DNA of 64,000 nucleotides from Paraburkholderia sp. PREW-6R (GTDB lineage: Bacteria; Pseudomonadota; Gammaproteobacteria; Burkholderiales; Burkholderiaceae): contig NZ_CP155073.1 of the NCBI RefSeq assembly GCF_039621805.1, positions 2,666,001 to 2,730,000 on the forward strand. Direction: 5' to 3'. The notes under the pieces are model-generated. The model made no database searches. It was not told where the DNA came from and saw only the letters and a program-made list of their open reading frames with translations. Positions 36,350 through 46,248 of this stretch are shown here, piece by piece. Both the position numbers and the translations under genes were made by a program. Each line of letters opens with the position of its first letter. The first letter of the stretch is position 1.

Positions 36350-37938
36350 TCAAACCGTTCCGCTCGATCGAATCAGCGGCTACCGCAACGCATAACTGGC
36401 GGCGCCGGCAGATTCTGCGGGCGGGCGCGTCCACCCTCGTGCTCGGACTCGTCGCGCCGCGTCTCGCAAGGGCAAGCTCCGTGCTCGGCGTGCGCGTGTG
36501 GCCGGCGCGCGACTACACGCGCGTGACGATCGAATCGGATCAGCCGTTGCAGAACGCGCAGCAACTGCTGCAAGGTCCGGACCGCCTGGTCGTAGATCTC
36601 AGTGGCCTCGACCTCGACCAGGAACTGAAAGACCTGGTGTCGAAGATCACGCCAAACGATCCGCAGATCCAGTCGGTGCGCGTTGGCCAGTATCAGCCGC
36701 ATGTCGTGCGCATGGTGTTCGATCTGAAAGGTTCGGTGAAGCCACAGGTCTTCGCGTTGCCGCCGGTCGGCGCGTACAAATACCGTCTGGTGTTCGACCT
36801 GTACCCCGCCGTTGCGCCCGATCCGCTGATGGATCTGCTCGCGCAAAGCGAGCGCAAGCAGCAGACTCTCGACCAGAACGCCGCGCCGCCGGCCACACTC
36901 AGCGGCCCCGGCACCACGCCGCCAGCCGCCGACAACAGCGAGGCCTTCTTCGAACGTTATGCGCAGAACGGCGGCGCCGGCAGCGCGGGCGGGAGCACGT
37001 CGGGCGTGCCGCATCCGCCCACGCATCTCACGCCGTCACCGGTGCCGGCTCCAATGCCGCCCATTGCCGGCCGGCCCGGCGCGCCTTCGGTGCCGGTCGC
37101 GCCGCCCACCGCGATTGCCCGCAACAAAGGCGCCACGAGCGGCAGCCACGGCAGCGCGAACCTCGGCGATGGCGACAACGACGACACGTACGCGTTCACC
37201 ACGCCTAAATCCGGCAAGAGCAACACCGTGCGTCTGTTGACGGTTGCAATCGACCCGGGTCATGGCGGTGAAGATCCAGGCGCAATCGGCGGTTCGGGCA
37301 CCTATGAAAAACACGTCGCATTGGACATCGCGAAGAAGCTGCGCGCGAAGATCGACGGACAGCCGAACATGCGCGCGATGATGACACGCGACGCCGACTT
37401 CTTCGTGCCGCTCAACGTACGCGTGCAGAAAGCGCGTCGCGTCGGGGCGGATCTGTTCGTGTCGATCCACGCGGACGCGTTCACCACGCCGGAGGCAAAG
37501 GGCTCGTCGGTGTTCGCGCTGTCGGAGCATGGCGCGTCGAGCGCCGCGGCGCGCTGGATGGCGAACAAGGAAAACTCGTCGGATCAGATTGGCGGCATCA
37601 ACATCAAATCCGACGACGCCGCGGTGAACCGCGCGCTGTTCGACATGTCGACCACCGCGCAGATTCGCGATTCAATGCGTTACGGCAACTTCGTGCTGAA
37701 GGAAATTGGCGGCATCAACAAGTTGCACAAGGGGTCGGTCGAGCAGGCCGGGTTTGCCGTGCTCAAAGCGCCGGACATTCCGTCGATCCTCGTGGAAACG
37801 GCCTTCATCAGTAACCCGGACGAAGAACGCCGCCTGAACGACGACGCGTATCGCGACAAGATGGCCGACGCGATCATGACCGGCATCAAGCGCTACTTCG
37901 CCGCCAACCCGCCGCTCGCGAAGAACCGCATGACCTGA
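36331..37938 (+). CDS. amiC: N-acetylmuramoyl-L-alanine amidase AmiC-type
   Basis: A 535-residue periplasmic enzyme that cuts peptide side chains from peptidoglycan at division. A twin-arginine-type signal (WRRRQILRAGASTLVLGL) ends near residue 48. An AMIN domain follows (VRVWPARDYTRVTIESDQPL), then a Gly/Pro/Ala-rich linker of about 100 residues, then Amidase_3 with zinc ligands in IDPGHGGEDPGA, GTYEKHV and SIHADA and the catalytic Glu in VETAFISN. The ATG at 36343 is an alternative start. Translationally coupled to tsaE. Confidence 0.96.
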   Translation: MSRKMLIKPFRSIESAATATHNWRRRQILRAGASTLVLGLVAPRLARASSVLGVRVWPARDYTRVTIESDQPLQNAQQLLQGPDRLVVDLSGLDLDQELKDLVSKITPNDPQIQSVRVGQYQPHVVRMVFDLKGSVKPQVFALPPVGAYKYRLVFDLYPAVAPDPLMDLLAQSERKQQTLDQNAAPPATLSGPGTTPPAADNSEAFFERYAQNGGAGSAGGSTSGVPHPPTHLTPSPVPAPMPPIAGRPGAPSVPVAPPTAIARNKGATSGSHGSANLGDGDNDDTYAFTTPKSGKSNTVRLLTVAIDPGHGGEDPGAIGGSGTYEKHVALDIAKKLRAKIDGQPNMRAMMTRDADFFVPLNVRVQKARRVGADLFVSIHADAFTTPEAKGSSVFALSEHGASSAAARWMANKENSSDQIGGINIKSDDAAVNRALFDMSTTAQIRDSMRYGNFVLKEIGGINKLHKGSVEQAGFAVLKAPDIPSILVETAFISNPDEERRLNDDAYRDKMADAIMTGIKRYFAANPPLAKNRMT

Positions 37939-37967
37939 CGCACCACGCTGCGATGACACCACGAATG

Positions 37968-37993
37968 ACGGCCGCTCGATGCGGCCGTTTTTT
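37968..37993 (+). terminator. Rho-independent terminator of amiC
   Basis: ACGGCCGC-TCGAT-GCGGCCGT followed by a T run, 29 bp past the amiC stop. Confidence 0.9.
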
Positions 37994-38043
37994 CGTTGCG
38001 CACGCAAATCAGGCTTCGGCCCACGGCTCGGCCCACGCGGCGT

Positions 38044-38925
38044 TTAACGCGCCGGCACGAATCGCTGCAGGACCCGTCCGCCGAATACATTGACGGCGAG
38101 CCCGGCCATGACCAGCGCTGCGCCTGCGATCTGCGCGGCAGACAGGCTCTCATTGAGAAACAGCGATGCGGATGCGAGGCCGACGATCGGCACCAGCAAC
38201 GAGAACGGCGCGACCTGACTCGCGGGATAGCGCGACAGCAGACGGCTCCAGAGTCCGTAGCCGAGCAAGGTAGCGATGAACGCCAGATAGACGATTGCGA
38301 AGATCGACATGGCGCTGATGCCGGAGAGCGCCGCGACGATCCGCTGCGGTCCCTCGAACGCATAAGACAGCGCGAAAAACGGCAGCGGCGGAATCAGGCT
38401 TCCCCACACCACCAGCCCGACCAGGTCAACCTGGCCGATCTTCTTCGTCACGATGTTGCCGAGCGCCCATGAGCACGCGGCGCATAACGTGAGCGCGAAA
38501 CCGGCAAGCGTCATCGCGTGGCCGCCCTGCAGACCGATCACGGCGAGGCCGCCCGCTGCGATCAGCAGACCGATCACATTCGGCACGCGGAAACCTTCAC
38601 GCAGAAAAAGCGCCGCGAACACCAGCGTAAAAAACGCCTGCGCCTGCAGCACGAGCGACGCGAGACCCGCCGGCATGCCGACGTACATGGCCGAAAACAG
38701 GAAAACGAATTGCCCGAATGAAATCGTCGCGCCGTACGCTAGCAGCCAGCGCCAACGCATGCGCGGACGTTTGACGAAAAACACAGCCGGCACCGCCGCG
38801 AGCGTGAAACGTAACGCGCCGAGCAGCATCGGCGGCACGCCATGCAAGCCCACCTTGATCACGACGAAATTGACGCCCCACGCCACGACAACCACCAGCG
38901 CGAGCAAAAGATCCCTCGGCGACAT
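38044..38925 (-). CDS. eamA: EamA-type amino-acid metabolite exporter
   Basis: A 293-residue DMT-superfamily inner-membrane protein with two EamA domains and about ten helices. It matches, as remembered, E. coli EamA (cysteine and O-acetylserine exporter) along most of its length: VVVVAWGVNFVVIKVGLHGVPP, AGLASLVLQAQAFFT, YLAFIATLLGYGLW, PFSLLVPIVGLASASL, GLAVNVFGGR. Substrate is by analogy. A single gene. Confidence 0.9.
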   Translation of the reverse strand: MSPRDLLLALVVVVAWGVNFVVIKVGLHGVPPMLLGALRFTLAAVPAVFFVKRPRMRWRWLLAYGATISFGQFVFLFSAMYVGMPAGLASLVLQAQAFFTLVFAALFLREGFRVPNVIGLLIAAGGLAVIGLQGGHAMTLAGFALTLCAACSWALGNIVTKKIGQVDLVGLVVWGSLIPPLPFFALSYAFEGPQRIVAALSGISAMSIFAIVYLAFIATLLGYGLWSRLLSRYPASQVAPFSLLVPIVGLASASLFLNESLSAAQIAGAALVMAGLAVNVFGGRVLQRFVPAR

Positions 38926-39162
38926 GCCGGTCCCCCTCTGATTGTTGGATCCGGCAGTTTACCGGACGCGATAGCGGGTTGAAGTGCGTCATTGCGTAGC
39001 CAGCCGTTCAGCCAGCCTCCTGCGCTCGCGATGCAACACGGCATGACGGACCCCGCGCCCCGCCTGCTCATGATTGCAGAACCTCGCTGCGGTCACGACG
39101 TCAACCGCAGTAGAATCGTCCATTAAACGCATTTACCCACTCTCCTCCTGGCGAGTCTGCCC

Positions 39163-40038
39163 ATGTCATCCTCGATCAAAGCAGTCCTCACGCCGCATCT
39201 GCGCGACGTCGGCACTCTCACCGTGCGGCGCGTGCTGCCGGCCATGGCCGCGCGTCTGGTCGGGCCGTTCATTTTCTTCGACCACATGGGCCCCGCACGG
39301 CTCGACCCGGGCGTGGGCCTCGACGTGCGTCCGCACCCGCATATCGGCCTTGCCACCGTCACGTACCTGTTCGACGGCGCGATCATGCATCGCGACAGCC
39401 TCGGCTCGGAGCAGAAGATCCTCCCAGGCGACGTCAACTGGATGACGGCCGGGCGCGGGATCGTTCACTCCGAACGTACGCCTGCCGAAGACCGCGCGGG
39501 CGGTCTGAACATGCATGGCATTCAGACGTGGGTCGCGCTGCCGCTGGAGGACGAGGACGTCGAGCCGTCGTTCGCGCATCATGAGGCGCAGACGTTGCCG
39601 GTCGTCGAGCGGAACGGCGTGACGCTGCGTGTGATAGCGGGCACCGCGTTCGGCGAAACTTCGCCGGTCGTCACTTTTTCCGGCACGCTGTATGTCGCCG
39701 CGCAGTTCGAGCCGGGCGGCGCCTTCGCGCTCGAACCCGAGCATGAGGAACGCGGCGTCTATCTGGTGGACGGCGATCTGGAAATCGACGGCACACCGCT
39801 CGAAGTCGGTCAGATGGCCGTGCTCGCGCTCGACGAAACGGTCACGCTCGCGAGCACGCACGGCGCGCGCGCGATGCTGCTCGGCGGCGAGAAGCTCGAC
39901 GGCGAGCGTTTTATCGAATGGAATTTTGTCGCCAGTTCGCGCGAAAAAATCGAAGCGGCCAAGCTAGCGTGGGCGAATCAGGAAATGGGCCATGTGCCTG
40001 GCGAAACCGAATGGATTCCGCTGCCGGTACGGAAATGA
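39163..40038 (+). CDS. Pirin-family protein
   Basis: A 291-residue bicupin. The N-terminal cupin keeps the metal ligands of the family: two His in RPHPHIGLAT (about 56 and 58), then His and Glu in GIVHSER (about 101-103). The family includes quercetin-dioxygenase-like YhhW and regulators of pyruvate metabolism. The C-terminal PF05726 cupin follows (SGTLYVAAQFEPGGAF). It lies 81 bp before cnoX. Function open. Confidence 0.94.
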   Translation: MSSSIKAVLTPHLRDVGTLTVRRVLPAMAARLVGPFIFFDHMGPARLDPGVGLDVRPHPHIGLATVTYLFDGAIMHRDSLGSEQKILPGDVNWMTAGRGIVHSERTPAEDRAGGLNMHGIQTWVALPLEDEDVEPSFAHHEAQTLPVVERNGVTLRVIAGTAFGETSPVVTFSGTLYVAAQFEPGGAFALEPEHEERGVYLVDGDLEIDGTPLEVGQMAVLALDETVTLASTHGARAMLLGGEKLDGERFIEWNFVASSREKIEAAKLAWANQEMGHVPGETEWIPLPVRK

Positions 40039-40119
40039 CGCCACCCAACGCGCGCCGTATTGATTCCGCCGCGTTCGGCCCCAATTAAGCTGCAAACCGT
40101 TTTTATCGACGAGGACGCA

Positions 40120-40968
40120 ATGGACACCACGCTGGCCACATTTGAACAGGACGTCATCGCGGCGTCGACACTGGCCCCTGTGCTGGTCGATTTCTGGGCG
40201 CCCTGGTGCGGCCCGTGCAAGACGCTAGGCCCGATGCTCGAAAAGCTCGAAGCCGAAGCCGCCGGCAAATGGAAGCTGGTCAAGGTGAATGTCGACGAGA
40301 ACCAGGAATTGGCCGCTCACTTCCAGGTGCGCAGCATTCCGCACGTCATGGCGTTTGCCGACGGCCGGCCGGTCGATCAGTTCGTCGGCGTGTTGCCGGA
40401 AGGGCAACTGCGCGAATTCATTGAGCGTCTGGTGCCGCAAGGCGCGGACGCAGCCCGACTCGAAGCGCACGCCGCGCTGGACGAAGGCCGCCGTGAAGAT
40501 GCGTACGACGCGCTGCAGGCCGCGCTCGCGTACGACCCGGGTTTCGACGAAGCGCGCATGGACCGCATCGAAATGCTGCTCGAAGACAACCGTATCGACG
40601 AGGCACGTAACGAGGTCGATCTGCTGTCGCCGAAAACCACGCAAGGCATCGATGCGCGTTTTAACGCGATCAAGACGCGGCTCGACGCCGTGGATGCAGC
40701 CGCAGATCTGCCGCCCACCGACGCGCTGGAGGCAAAGGTCGCCGCCAGTCCCGACGACCTCGAAGCACGCTTTGATCTGGCCAGCGCACTCATTGCGCAC
40801 CGCAAATACGCGGGCGCGCTCGAACACCTGCTGGCGATCGTGCAGCGCGACCGCACGTTCCGCGACGACATTGGGCGCAAGACCATGTTGTCGGTGTTCG
40901 ATCTGGCCGCGCATCAGCCGGAACTCGTTGCGCAGTGGCGGCGCAAGTTGAGCGCGGCGCTGTATTGA
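40120..40968 (+). CDS. cnoX: Thioredoxin-TPR chaperone/holdase CnoX
   Basis: A 282-residue protein: thioredoxin domain 1-105 and TPR-like helices 110-282. It is the architecture of CnoX (YbbN), which protects aggregation-prone proteins and works with GroEL. The CXXC motif WCGPC is intact here, whereas E. coli CnoX has lost one cysteine, so this one is probably redox active as well. The start gives MDTTLATFEQ. An upstream in-frame start has no domain content. Confidence 0.93.
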   Translation: MDTTLATFEQDVIAASTLAPVLVDFWAPWCGPCKTLGPMLEKLEAEAAGKWKLVKVNVDENQELAAHFQVRSIPHVMAFADGRPVDQFVGVLPEGQLREFIERLVPQGADAARLEAHAALDEGRREDAYDALQAALAYDPGFDEARMDRIEMLLEDNRIDEARNEVDLLSPKTTQGIDARFNAIKTRLDAVDAAADLPPTDALEAKVAASPDDLEARFDLASALIAHRKYAGALEHLLAIVQRDRTFRDDIGRKTMLSVFDLAAHQPELVAQWRRKLSAALY

Positions 40969-41021
40969 GCGGTGCAGCCAACGTCGTAGTCAAGAATCTT
41001 TGTGCCAGCGTACGGACCAGC

Positions 41022-41052
41022 AAAGGCGCGGCATGCAAGCCGCGCCTTTTTT
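41022..41052. terminator. Bidirectional terminator between cnoX and tcdA
   Basis: AAAGGCGCGGC-ATGCAA-GCCGCGCCTTT with T run, between convergent genes. Confidence 0.9.
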
Positions 41053-41089
41053 CATTGTTGAGGTGCATGCGCTGATGCGCCTTCTGTCC

Positions 41090-41950
41090 TCATCCCGCCG
41101 CCTGTCTTGCCAGTGCTCGCAACACGTGCGCGGCCGCCGCGAAACCGAAGCTCGCTGTCACGCACACGCTCGAACCGAATCCCGCACAGTTCAAACCGAT
41201 CGGCCCCGTGTGTCCCGGCGACGTCGTGACGTGCTCTGCTTCGTCATCGATATCGCAGACGGCAGCCTCCGGATAGATCAGCGGCTCGTCGGAATAGACG
41301 GCGGCCACCTTGAATTTCGCCTTCGGCCCGCGCGGAAAACCGTGCTGTTTGCGTAACTGGCCACGCACCTTGGATAGCAGCGGATCCTGAATGGTCAGCG
41401 CCAGATCGTCGATGCGAATGCGGGTGGGATCGAGCTGGCCGCCCGCCCCGCCGACCGTGATCAACGGCTGTTTCTTTTCCACGCACCAGGCGATCAGCGC
41501 GGTCTTGGTCCGTACGCTGTCGATCGCGTCGATCACGTAGTCGAAGCCTGCGCCCAGCGTCGCCTCGAAATTGTCCGGCTCGACGAAGTCTTCGATCAGC
41601 CGCACGTCACAGTATGGATTGATCGCGGCGATGCGCTCGGCCATCGCCTCGACTTTGGGCTTTCCGTAATTGCCGTCGAGCGCGTGAATCTGCCGGTTCG
41701 TATTGCTTTCGGCGACGTTATCGAGATCGATCAGCGTCAGCGTGCCGACCGCGCTGCGTGCGAGCGCTTCGGCCACCCATGAGCCGACTCCGCCGATACC
41801 GATTACCGCGACGTGCGCGCCTTCAAACGCGGCGAGCGCCGGCGCGCCGTACAGGCGGGCGATTCCGCCGAAGCGGCGCGCGCGATCGGCGGTTTCACTC
41901 CCGTCGAGGCTGGTAGTAAGATCGGTTTGCGCGGTCGTGCTGGACATCAT
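41090..41950 (-). CDS. tcdA: tRNA threonylcarbamoyladenosine dehydratase
   Basis: A 286-residue E1-like ATP-dependent enzyme that cyclises t6A to ct6A in tRNA. The nucleotide-binding motif AVIGIGGVGSWVAEALARSAVG is followed by DLDNVAESNTNRQIHA, DYVIDAIDSVRTKTALI and a C-terminal GFGSSVCVTASFGF. Start is one of two adjacent ATGs. It acts on the product of the tsaE pathway, 5 kb away. Convergent with cnoX. Confidence 0.95.
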   Translation of the reverse strand: MMSSTTAQTDLTTSLDGSETADRARRFGGIARLYGAPALAAFEGAHVAVIGIGGVGSWVAEALARSAVGTLTLIDLDNVAESNTNRQIHALDGNYGKPKVEAMAERIAAINPYCDVRLIEDFVEPDNFEATLGAGFDYVIDAIDSVRTKTALIAWCVEKKQPLITVGGAGGQLDPTRIRIDDLALTIQDPLLSKVRGQLRKQHGFPRGPKAKFKVAAVYSDEPLIYPEAAVCDIDDEAEHVTTSPGHTGPIGLNCAGFGSSVCVTASFGFAAAAHVLRALARQAAG

Positions 41951-42171
41951 GGCGGGGCTCGTGGAAGACAGGCAAAGCAGAAGGTTTCGCGCGAGGTTGC
42001 GCAGCCCGTATTTTGCCTGAACGTCCCGCTTCGCATTGCAGCGGTGAACAACAAGGGCGTGCCGCGAAAGCGCCGGCAGGCGTGAAGTGCGGCGCGTGGC
42101 CATGACCGGGCCGCGCGCAAAAAAATTACGCCTTAGCTATACTGAATGGACTGTAGCGTTTGCATAAGAAC

Positions 42172-42813
42172 ATGACCTCACTCGCCGAACTTCGAAAAAA
42201 CTATTCGCTAGGTTCTTTGGACGTTACCGACATAGATCGCGATCCGTTCCGTCAGTTCGACGCATGGTTCGCACAGGCGGTCGACGCCAAACTGCCCGAA
42301 CCGAATGCAATGACGCTCGCCACGGTCGATTCGCGCGGGCGGCCGTCGGCACGCATCGTCCTGATCAAGGGCGTCGACGAGCGCGGGTTCGCGTTCTTCA
42401 CTAATTACGAAAGCCGCAAAGGCCGTGAACTGGCGGCCAATCCTTACGCGAGCCTTCTGTTTTACTGGATCGAACTCGAACGGCAAGTACGTGTGGAAGG
42501 CCGCATCGTGAAGACGAGCAGCGAGGAAAGCGACGCGTACTTCGCGTCGCGTCCGCTCGGCTCGCGGATCGGCGCGTGGGCGTCGAATCAGAGTCAGGTG
42601 ATTGAAAGCCGTTCGCAGCTCGAAACACGCGAACGCGAAATGAGCCTGCAGTACGGCGATCATCCGCCGCGTCCACCGCATTGGGGCGGCTATCGTTTGG
42701 TGCCCGAAGCAATCGAGTTCTGGCAGGGCCGGCCGTCGCGTCTGCACGACCGTTTGCTCTACACGCGTTCAAGCGAAAACAGCGCCTGGCAAATCTCCCG
42801 CCTTTCGCCTTGA
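42172..42813 (+). CDS. pdxH: Pyridoxamine 5'-phosphate oxidase
   Basis: A 213-residue FMN enzyme that makes pyridoxal 5'-phosphate. Motifs: [55 protein letters not shown] and the C-terminal [19 protein letters not shown] and RLHDRL. Normal length. The start gives [11 protein letters not shown]; an ATG four codons upstream is less like the family. cfa follows after 141 bp. Confidence 0.97.
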   Translation: MTSLAELRKNYSLGSLDVTDIDRDPFRQFDAWFAQAVDAKLPEPNAMTLATVDSRGRPSARIVLIKGVDERGFAFFTNYESRKGRELAANPYASLLFYWIELERQVRVEGRIVKTSSEESDAYFASRPLGSRIGAWASNQSQVIESRSQLETREREMSLQYGDHPPRPPHWGGYRLVPEAIEFWQGRPSRLHDRLLYTRSSENSAWQISRLSP

Positions 42814-42954
42814 ATCTGAATAAAACGCCGAACGCGCGCCGCCAATGCAGCAGCGCGCGGCGGCCGGATCGTGTCACGCAGCATGGGAGTCGCGCTGCGC
42901 TGAACCACGATCCACATAAGCTTTGCTTGAGTTCAACGGACACGGAGAAATCAC

Positions 42955-44169
42955 ATGTTCTGGGAGAAGAAGCTGGCGCAGTGGGTGGAAGATGTAAAAA
43001 CCAAGGCTAACCTGCCAGCACGGCTCGTGCTGTGGGACGGCCAGCAACATGACTTCGGGCAGTTCGCCGCGCCCCAGGTCACGCTACACGTGAAGAGCGC
43101 CACGGCGCTGCCCTATCTGCTGGAACCCAGCCTCGACAATCTTGGCGAGGCCTACGTGAAGGGCAAGATCGACATCGAAGGCAAGCTGTCGGACATCATC
43201 AACATCGGCTATCAGCTCGCGCGCAATACGGTGACGAGCGCGAGCAAGCTGGCGCGCGTACGACGCTACTTCAACCATTCGAAGGCGTCGGACAAGAAGG
43301 CGATCCAGTATCACTACGACGTCTCGAACGAGTTCTACAAGCTGTGGCTCGATGAGAACATGGTGTACTCGTGCGCGTACTTCGAAAATGGCGACGAAGA
43401 TCTCGCCACCGCGCAGATCAAAAAGATCGACCACATCCTCACGAAAATCCAGTTGCAACCGGGGCAGCGTCTGCTCGACATTGGCTGCGGCTGGGGCGCG
43501 CTCGTCATCCGGGCGGCGCAGAAATTCGGCGCGAAATGCGTGGGCGTGACGTTGTCGCAGAACCAGTTCGACCTTGCCACGCAGCGCGTGAAGGCGGCTG
43601 GCCTCGAAAACCAGATCGAGATTCGTCTGCAGGATTACCGCGACGTTCAGGGACAATTCGACCGCATTACGAGCGTCGGCATGTTCGAACACGTGGGCCG
43701 CAAGAACCTGCCGGGTTACTTTGAGAAGATTCGCGATCTGCTGGTGGACGACGGCATTGCGATGAATCACGGCATTACGTCGAGCGACTCGGATAGCGGC
43801 GAAACCGCACTGGGCGGCGGTGAGTTTATCGACCGTTACGTGTTCCCGGACGGCGAGCTGCCGCATATCAGCCTCGCGCTCGAAGCGATGCAGCGCGGCG
43901 GCCTCGAAGCGGTTGACGTCGAAAGCCTGCGCCGTCACTATGCGCACACGCTGGACATCTGGGCAGAAAATTTCGAGGCGCATGCCGACGAGGCCCGTAA
44001 GCTCGTCGACGACGAGAAATTCCGCATCTGGCGCGTGTACCTTGCTGGCTGCGCCTACGCGTTCGAAACCGACGACGTGTCGATCTACCAGGTGGTGTGC
44101 CGCAAGGCTGGCCGCAGCGCGAAAACCTTGCCGTGGTCGCGCCGCTATATGTATGAAAAACCGCTGTGA
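42955..44169 (+). CDS. cfa: Cyclopropane-fatty-acyl-phospholipid synthase
   Basis: A 404-residue SAM-dependent enzyme that adds a methylene bridge to unsaturated acyl chains of membrane lipids. SAM motif LLDIGCGWGALVIRAA near 175, MVYSCAYFENGDEDLATAQ, bicarbonate/active-site area SVGMFEHVGRKNLPGYF, and C-terminal YLAGCAYAFE. Preceded by GGAGA. In other bacteria it rises in stationary phase and acid; no such promoter was identified here. Confidence 0.95.
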   Translation: MFWEKKLAQWVEDVKTKANLPARLVLWDGQQHDFGQFAAPQVTLHVKSATALPYLLEPSLDNLGEAYVKGKIDIEGKLSDIINIGYQLARNTVTSASKLARVRRYFNHSKASDKKAIQYHYDVSNEFYKLWLDENMVYSCAYFENGDEDLATAQIKKIDHILTKIQLQPGQRLLDIGCGWGALVIRAAQKFGAKCVGVTLSQNQFDLATQRVKAAGLENQIEIRLQDYRDVQGQFDRITSVGMFEHVGRKNLPGYFEKIRDLLVDDGIAMNHGITSSDSDSGETALGGGEFIDRYVFPDGELPHISLALEAMQRGGLEAVDVESLRRHYAHTLDIWAENFEAHADEARKLVDDEKFRIWRVYLAGCAYAFETDDVSIYQVVCRKAGRSAKTLPWSRRYMYEKPL

Positions 44170-44247
44170 CACGGTGGCGCTAGCGCGCCGGTCCGTGTAT
44201 CTATAGCGGACGGGCGCGATCCGGCGCAACCTTGAACAGCAGGCCAA

Positions 44248-45654
44248 ATGTCGATGGACCCGAGCGGGACGAGTGAAATTGCAGAGCCGGTGAGCGGTGA
44301 GGCCGAACCGCAAGCCGAAGCGGTTCAGTTCGATCTGTTCGGAATGCCGGTGGAACACTCGTCCGCAGTATCGGCAAAAGCAGATTGCCATTCAAGGAAG
44401 CCGCTGAGCCGCACCGCTGCCACCGATGACATTGCCGGGCAGGCGGGCTCACCTGCCGACGCGGATGCCGATGCCAATGCCGCGCTGGAACACGCCGAAT
44501 CCCGCCGGCAAGCGCGCGCGAACACCGATAGAACCGCTTCGCTATGGGAAGGCGAAGCGGCCGTCGGCAACGCAGAAACCCTGCCCGCGAATAATCCAAA
44601 AAAGCGCCGCTCTCGCGATGTCGTCGCTGCACCGCCCTCGGCGGAACTGCTGGCACTCGCCGCCAACCTGCCGCCACAGATTCACCTTGGCACGTCCACC
44701 TGGTCGTTTCCGGGCTGGAACGGCATTGTCTACGGCGACGAATACAGCAACAGCAAGCTCTCGCGCGAAGGGCTGAGCGCCTATAGCGCGCATCCGCTGC
44801 TGAAAACGGTGAGCATCGACCGGTCGTTTTATCAGGCGCTGACCATCACCGACTATCTGCGCTACGCGCAACAGGTGCCCGAGCACTTCCGCTTTATCGT
44901 CAAAGCGCCGATGACGATCACCGACGCTACCGTGCGCGCCGAACGCGGCGAGCCGATGTCCGTCAATCCCTGCTTTCTGAACGCGCAAATGGCAATCGAC
45001 GAGTTCGTCACGCCCTGCGTGGAAGGTCTTGGCAGGAAGGCCGGCGCACTGGTGTTCCAGCTTTCGCCGCTGCCGGATCAGATGCTCGCGCAACCTGCGG
45101 TGTTCATCGAACGTCTGGCCGGGTTTTTGTTGGCGCTACCGCCGCTGCCGCAGGGCACGTGTTACGCCGTCGAAATTCGCGATGCGAGCCTGCTCACGCC
45201 GCGCTTTATCCGCGCCCTCAAGATGGCGGGCGTGCGGTATTGCGTCGGGATTCACGCGCGCATGCCCGACCCGCTGCGTCAGGCAGCGGCGCTTGCGCTG
45301 CTCGACGGCGAGCCCGCCGGACCGTTGATCGTCAGGTGGAGCCTGCACGGAGGCTTCAAATACGAACAGGCGAAGGCGAAGTACGAGCCGTTTGATCAGC
45401 TCGTCGATCAGGACCCGGCCACACGCGCGTCGCTCGCCGAAGTGGCTGCGCGCTATGCGCTGGCCGGTCAGCCGGTGGTGATCGCCATCAATAACAAGGC
45501 GGAAGGCTCGGCGCCGCTGAGTTGCGTGGAACTGGCGCGGGCGATCATTGAAGCGTACGCGCGGCTTGCCCATGAGCGGCAGCACGGGCAGCCGCACGAG
45601 GTCGGCGAGCCCGAACCGTCGCCGCAAGAAAACCCCCAGTGCGACCCGGACTGA
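44248..45654 (+). CDS. DUF72 (YecE-like) protein with N-terminal extension
   Basis: A 468-residue protein. The DUF72 TIM-barrel-like domain runs from about 145 to 435 (IHLGTSTWSFPGWNGIVY, FRFIVKAPMTITD, GALVFQLSPLP, YAVEIRDASLL, VRWSLHGGFKYEQA). The first 140 residues and last 30 are low complexity and rich in Ala, Glu and Pro; most relatives lack such a long extension. The extension contains FDLFGMP, resembling a sliding-clamp-binding or docking motif. Role of DUF72 proteins is unknown. Confidence 0.9.
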   Translation: MSMDPSGTSEIAEPVSGEAEPQAEAVQFDLFGMPVEHSSAVSAKADCHSRKPLSRTAATDDIAGQAGSPADADADANAALEHAESRRQARANTDRTASLWEGEAAVGNAETLPANNPKKRRSRDVVAAPPSAELLALAANLPPQIHLGTSTWSFPGWNGIVYGDEYSNSKLSREGLSAYSAHPLLKTVSIDRSFYQALTITDYLRYAQQVPEHFRFIVKAPMTITDATVRAERGEPMSVNPCFLNAQMAIDEFVTPCVEGLGRKAGALVFQLSPLPDQMLAQPAVFIERLAGFLLALPPLPQGTCYAVEIRDASLLTPRFIRALKMAGVRYCVGIHARMPDPLRQAAALALLDGEPAGPLIVRWSLHGGFKYEQAKAKYEPFDQLVDQDPATRASLAEVAARYALAGQPVVIAINNKAEGSAPLSCVELARAIIEAYARLAHERQHGQPHEVGEPEPSPQENPQCDPD

Positions 45655-45699
45655 TTGTTTGCGCCCGTTGCCTCGCCAACCTGCGACCCGCCATGCCGC

Positions 45700-46248
45700 T
45701 CAACCCGGCTTGATCCGGTGAGCGAACTTCTGACGAAACTTCGCCACCTTCGGCGCGACCACGAACGAGCAATATCCCTGATTCGGATGCTGCGCATAAT
45801 AGTTCTGGTGATACGCCTCGGCCGGCCAGTAGTTGCCGTCGAGCGGCAGAACCTGCGTGACAATCGGACCGCTGTAAATCCGCTGCTCGCCAATGTCGCG
45901 GATCGTTTGCAATGCGGTTTCGCGCTGCGCGTCGGAGTTCGTGAAGATGACCGACCGATATTGCGTGCCGACGTCGTTGCCTTGCCGGTTCAACTGCGTC
46001 GGGTCGTGAATCGCGAAAAAAATCTCCAGAATCTCGCGATAGCTGATTCGCGCCGGATCGAAGTCGACGTTCACCACCTCCGCGTGACCCGTGTCGCCGT
46101 CGCACACCTGCTCGTAAGTGGGCTGCGGGGTCTGTCCGCCGGCATAGCCCGATTGCACCGAGTTCACGCCATCGACGCCCAGATACACCGCTTCGAGGCA
46201 CCAGAAACATCCGCCACCCAAGGTGGCAATCTCGCCTGTCTGACTCAT
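45700..46248 (-). CDS. msrA: Peptide methionine-S-sulfoxide reductase MsrA
   Basis: A 182-residue repair enzyme for oxidised methionine. The active-site motif GGGCFWCLEA (Cys at about 14) and YAGGQTPQPTYEQVCDGDTGHAE are diagnostic. YRSVIFTNSDAQR and the C-terminal YHQNYYAQHPNQGYC, whose Cys is a likely resolving residue, follow. The start MSQTGEIATLGG has a GGAGC just upstream. Divergent from the flavin reductase. Confidence 0.97.
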   Translation of the reverse strand: MSQTGEIATLGGGCFWCLEAVYLGVDGVNSVQSGYAGGQTPQPTYEQVCDGDTGHAEVVNVDFDPARISYREILEIFFAIHDPTQLNRQGNDVGTQYRSVIFTNSDAQRETALQTIRDIGEQRIYSGPIVTQVLPLDGNYWPAEAYHQNYYAQHPNQGYCSFVVAPKVAKFRQKFAHRIKPG

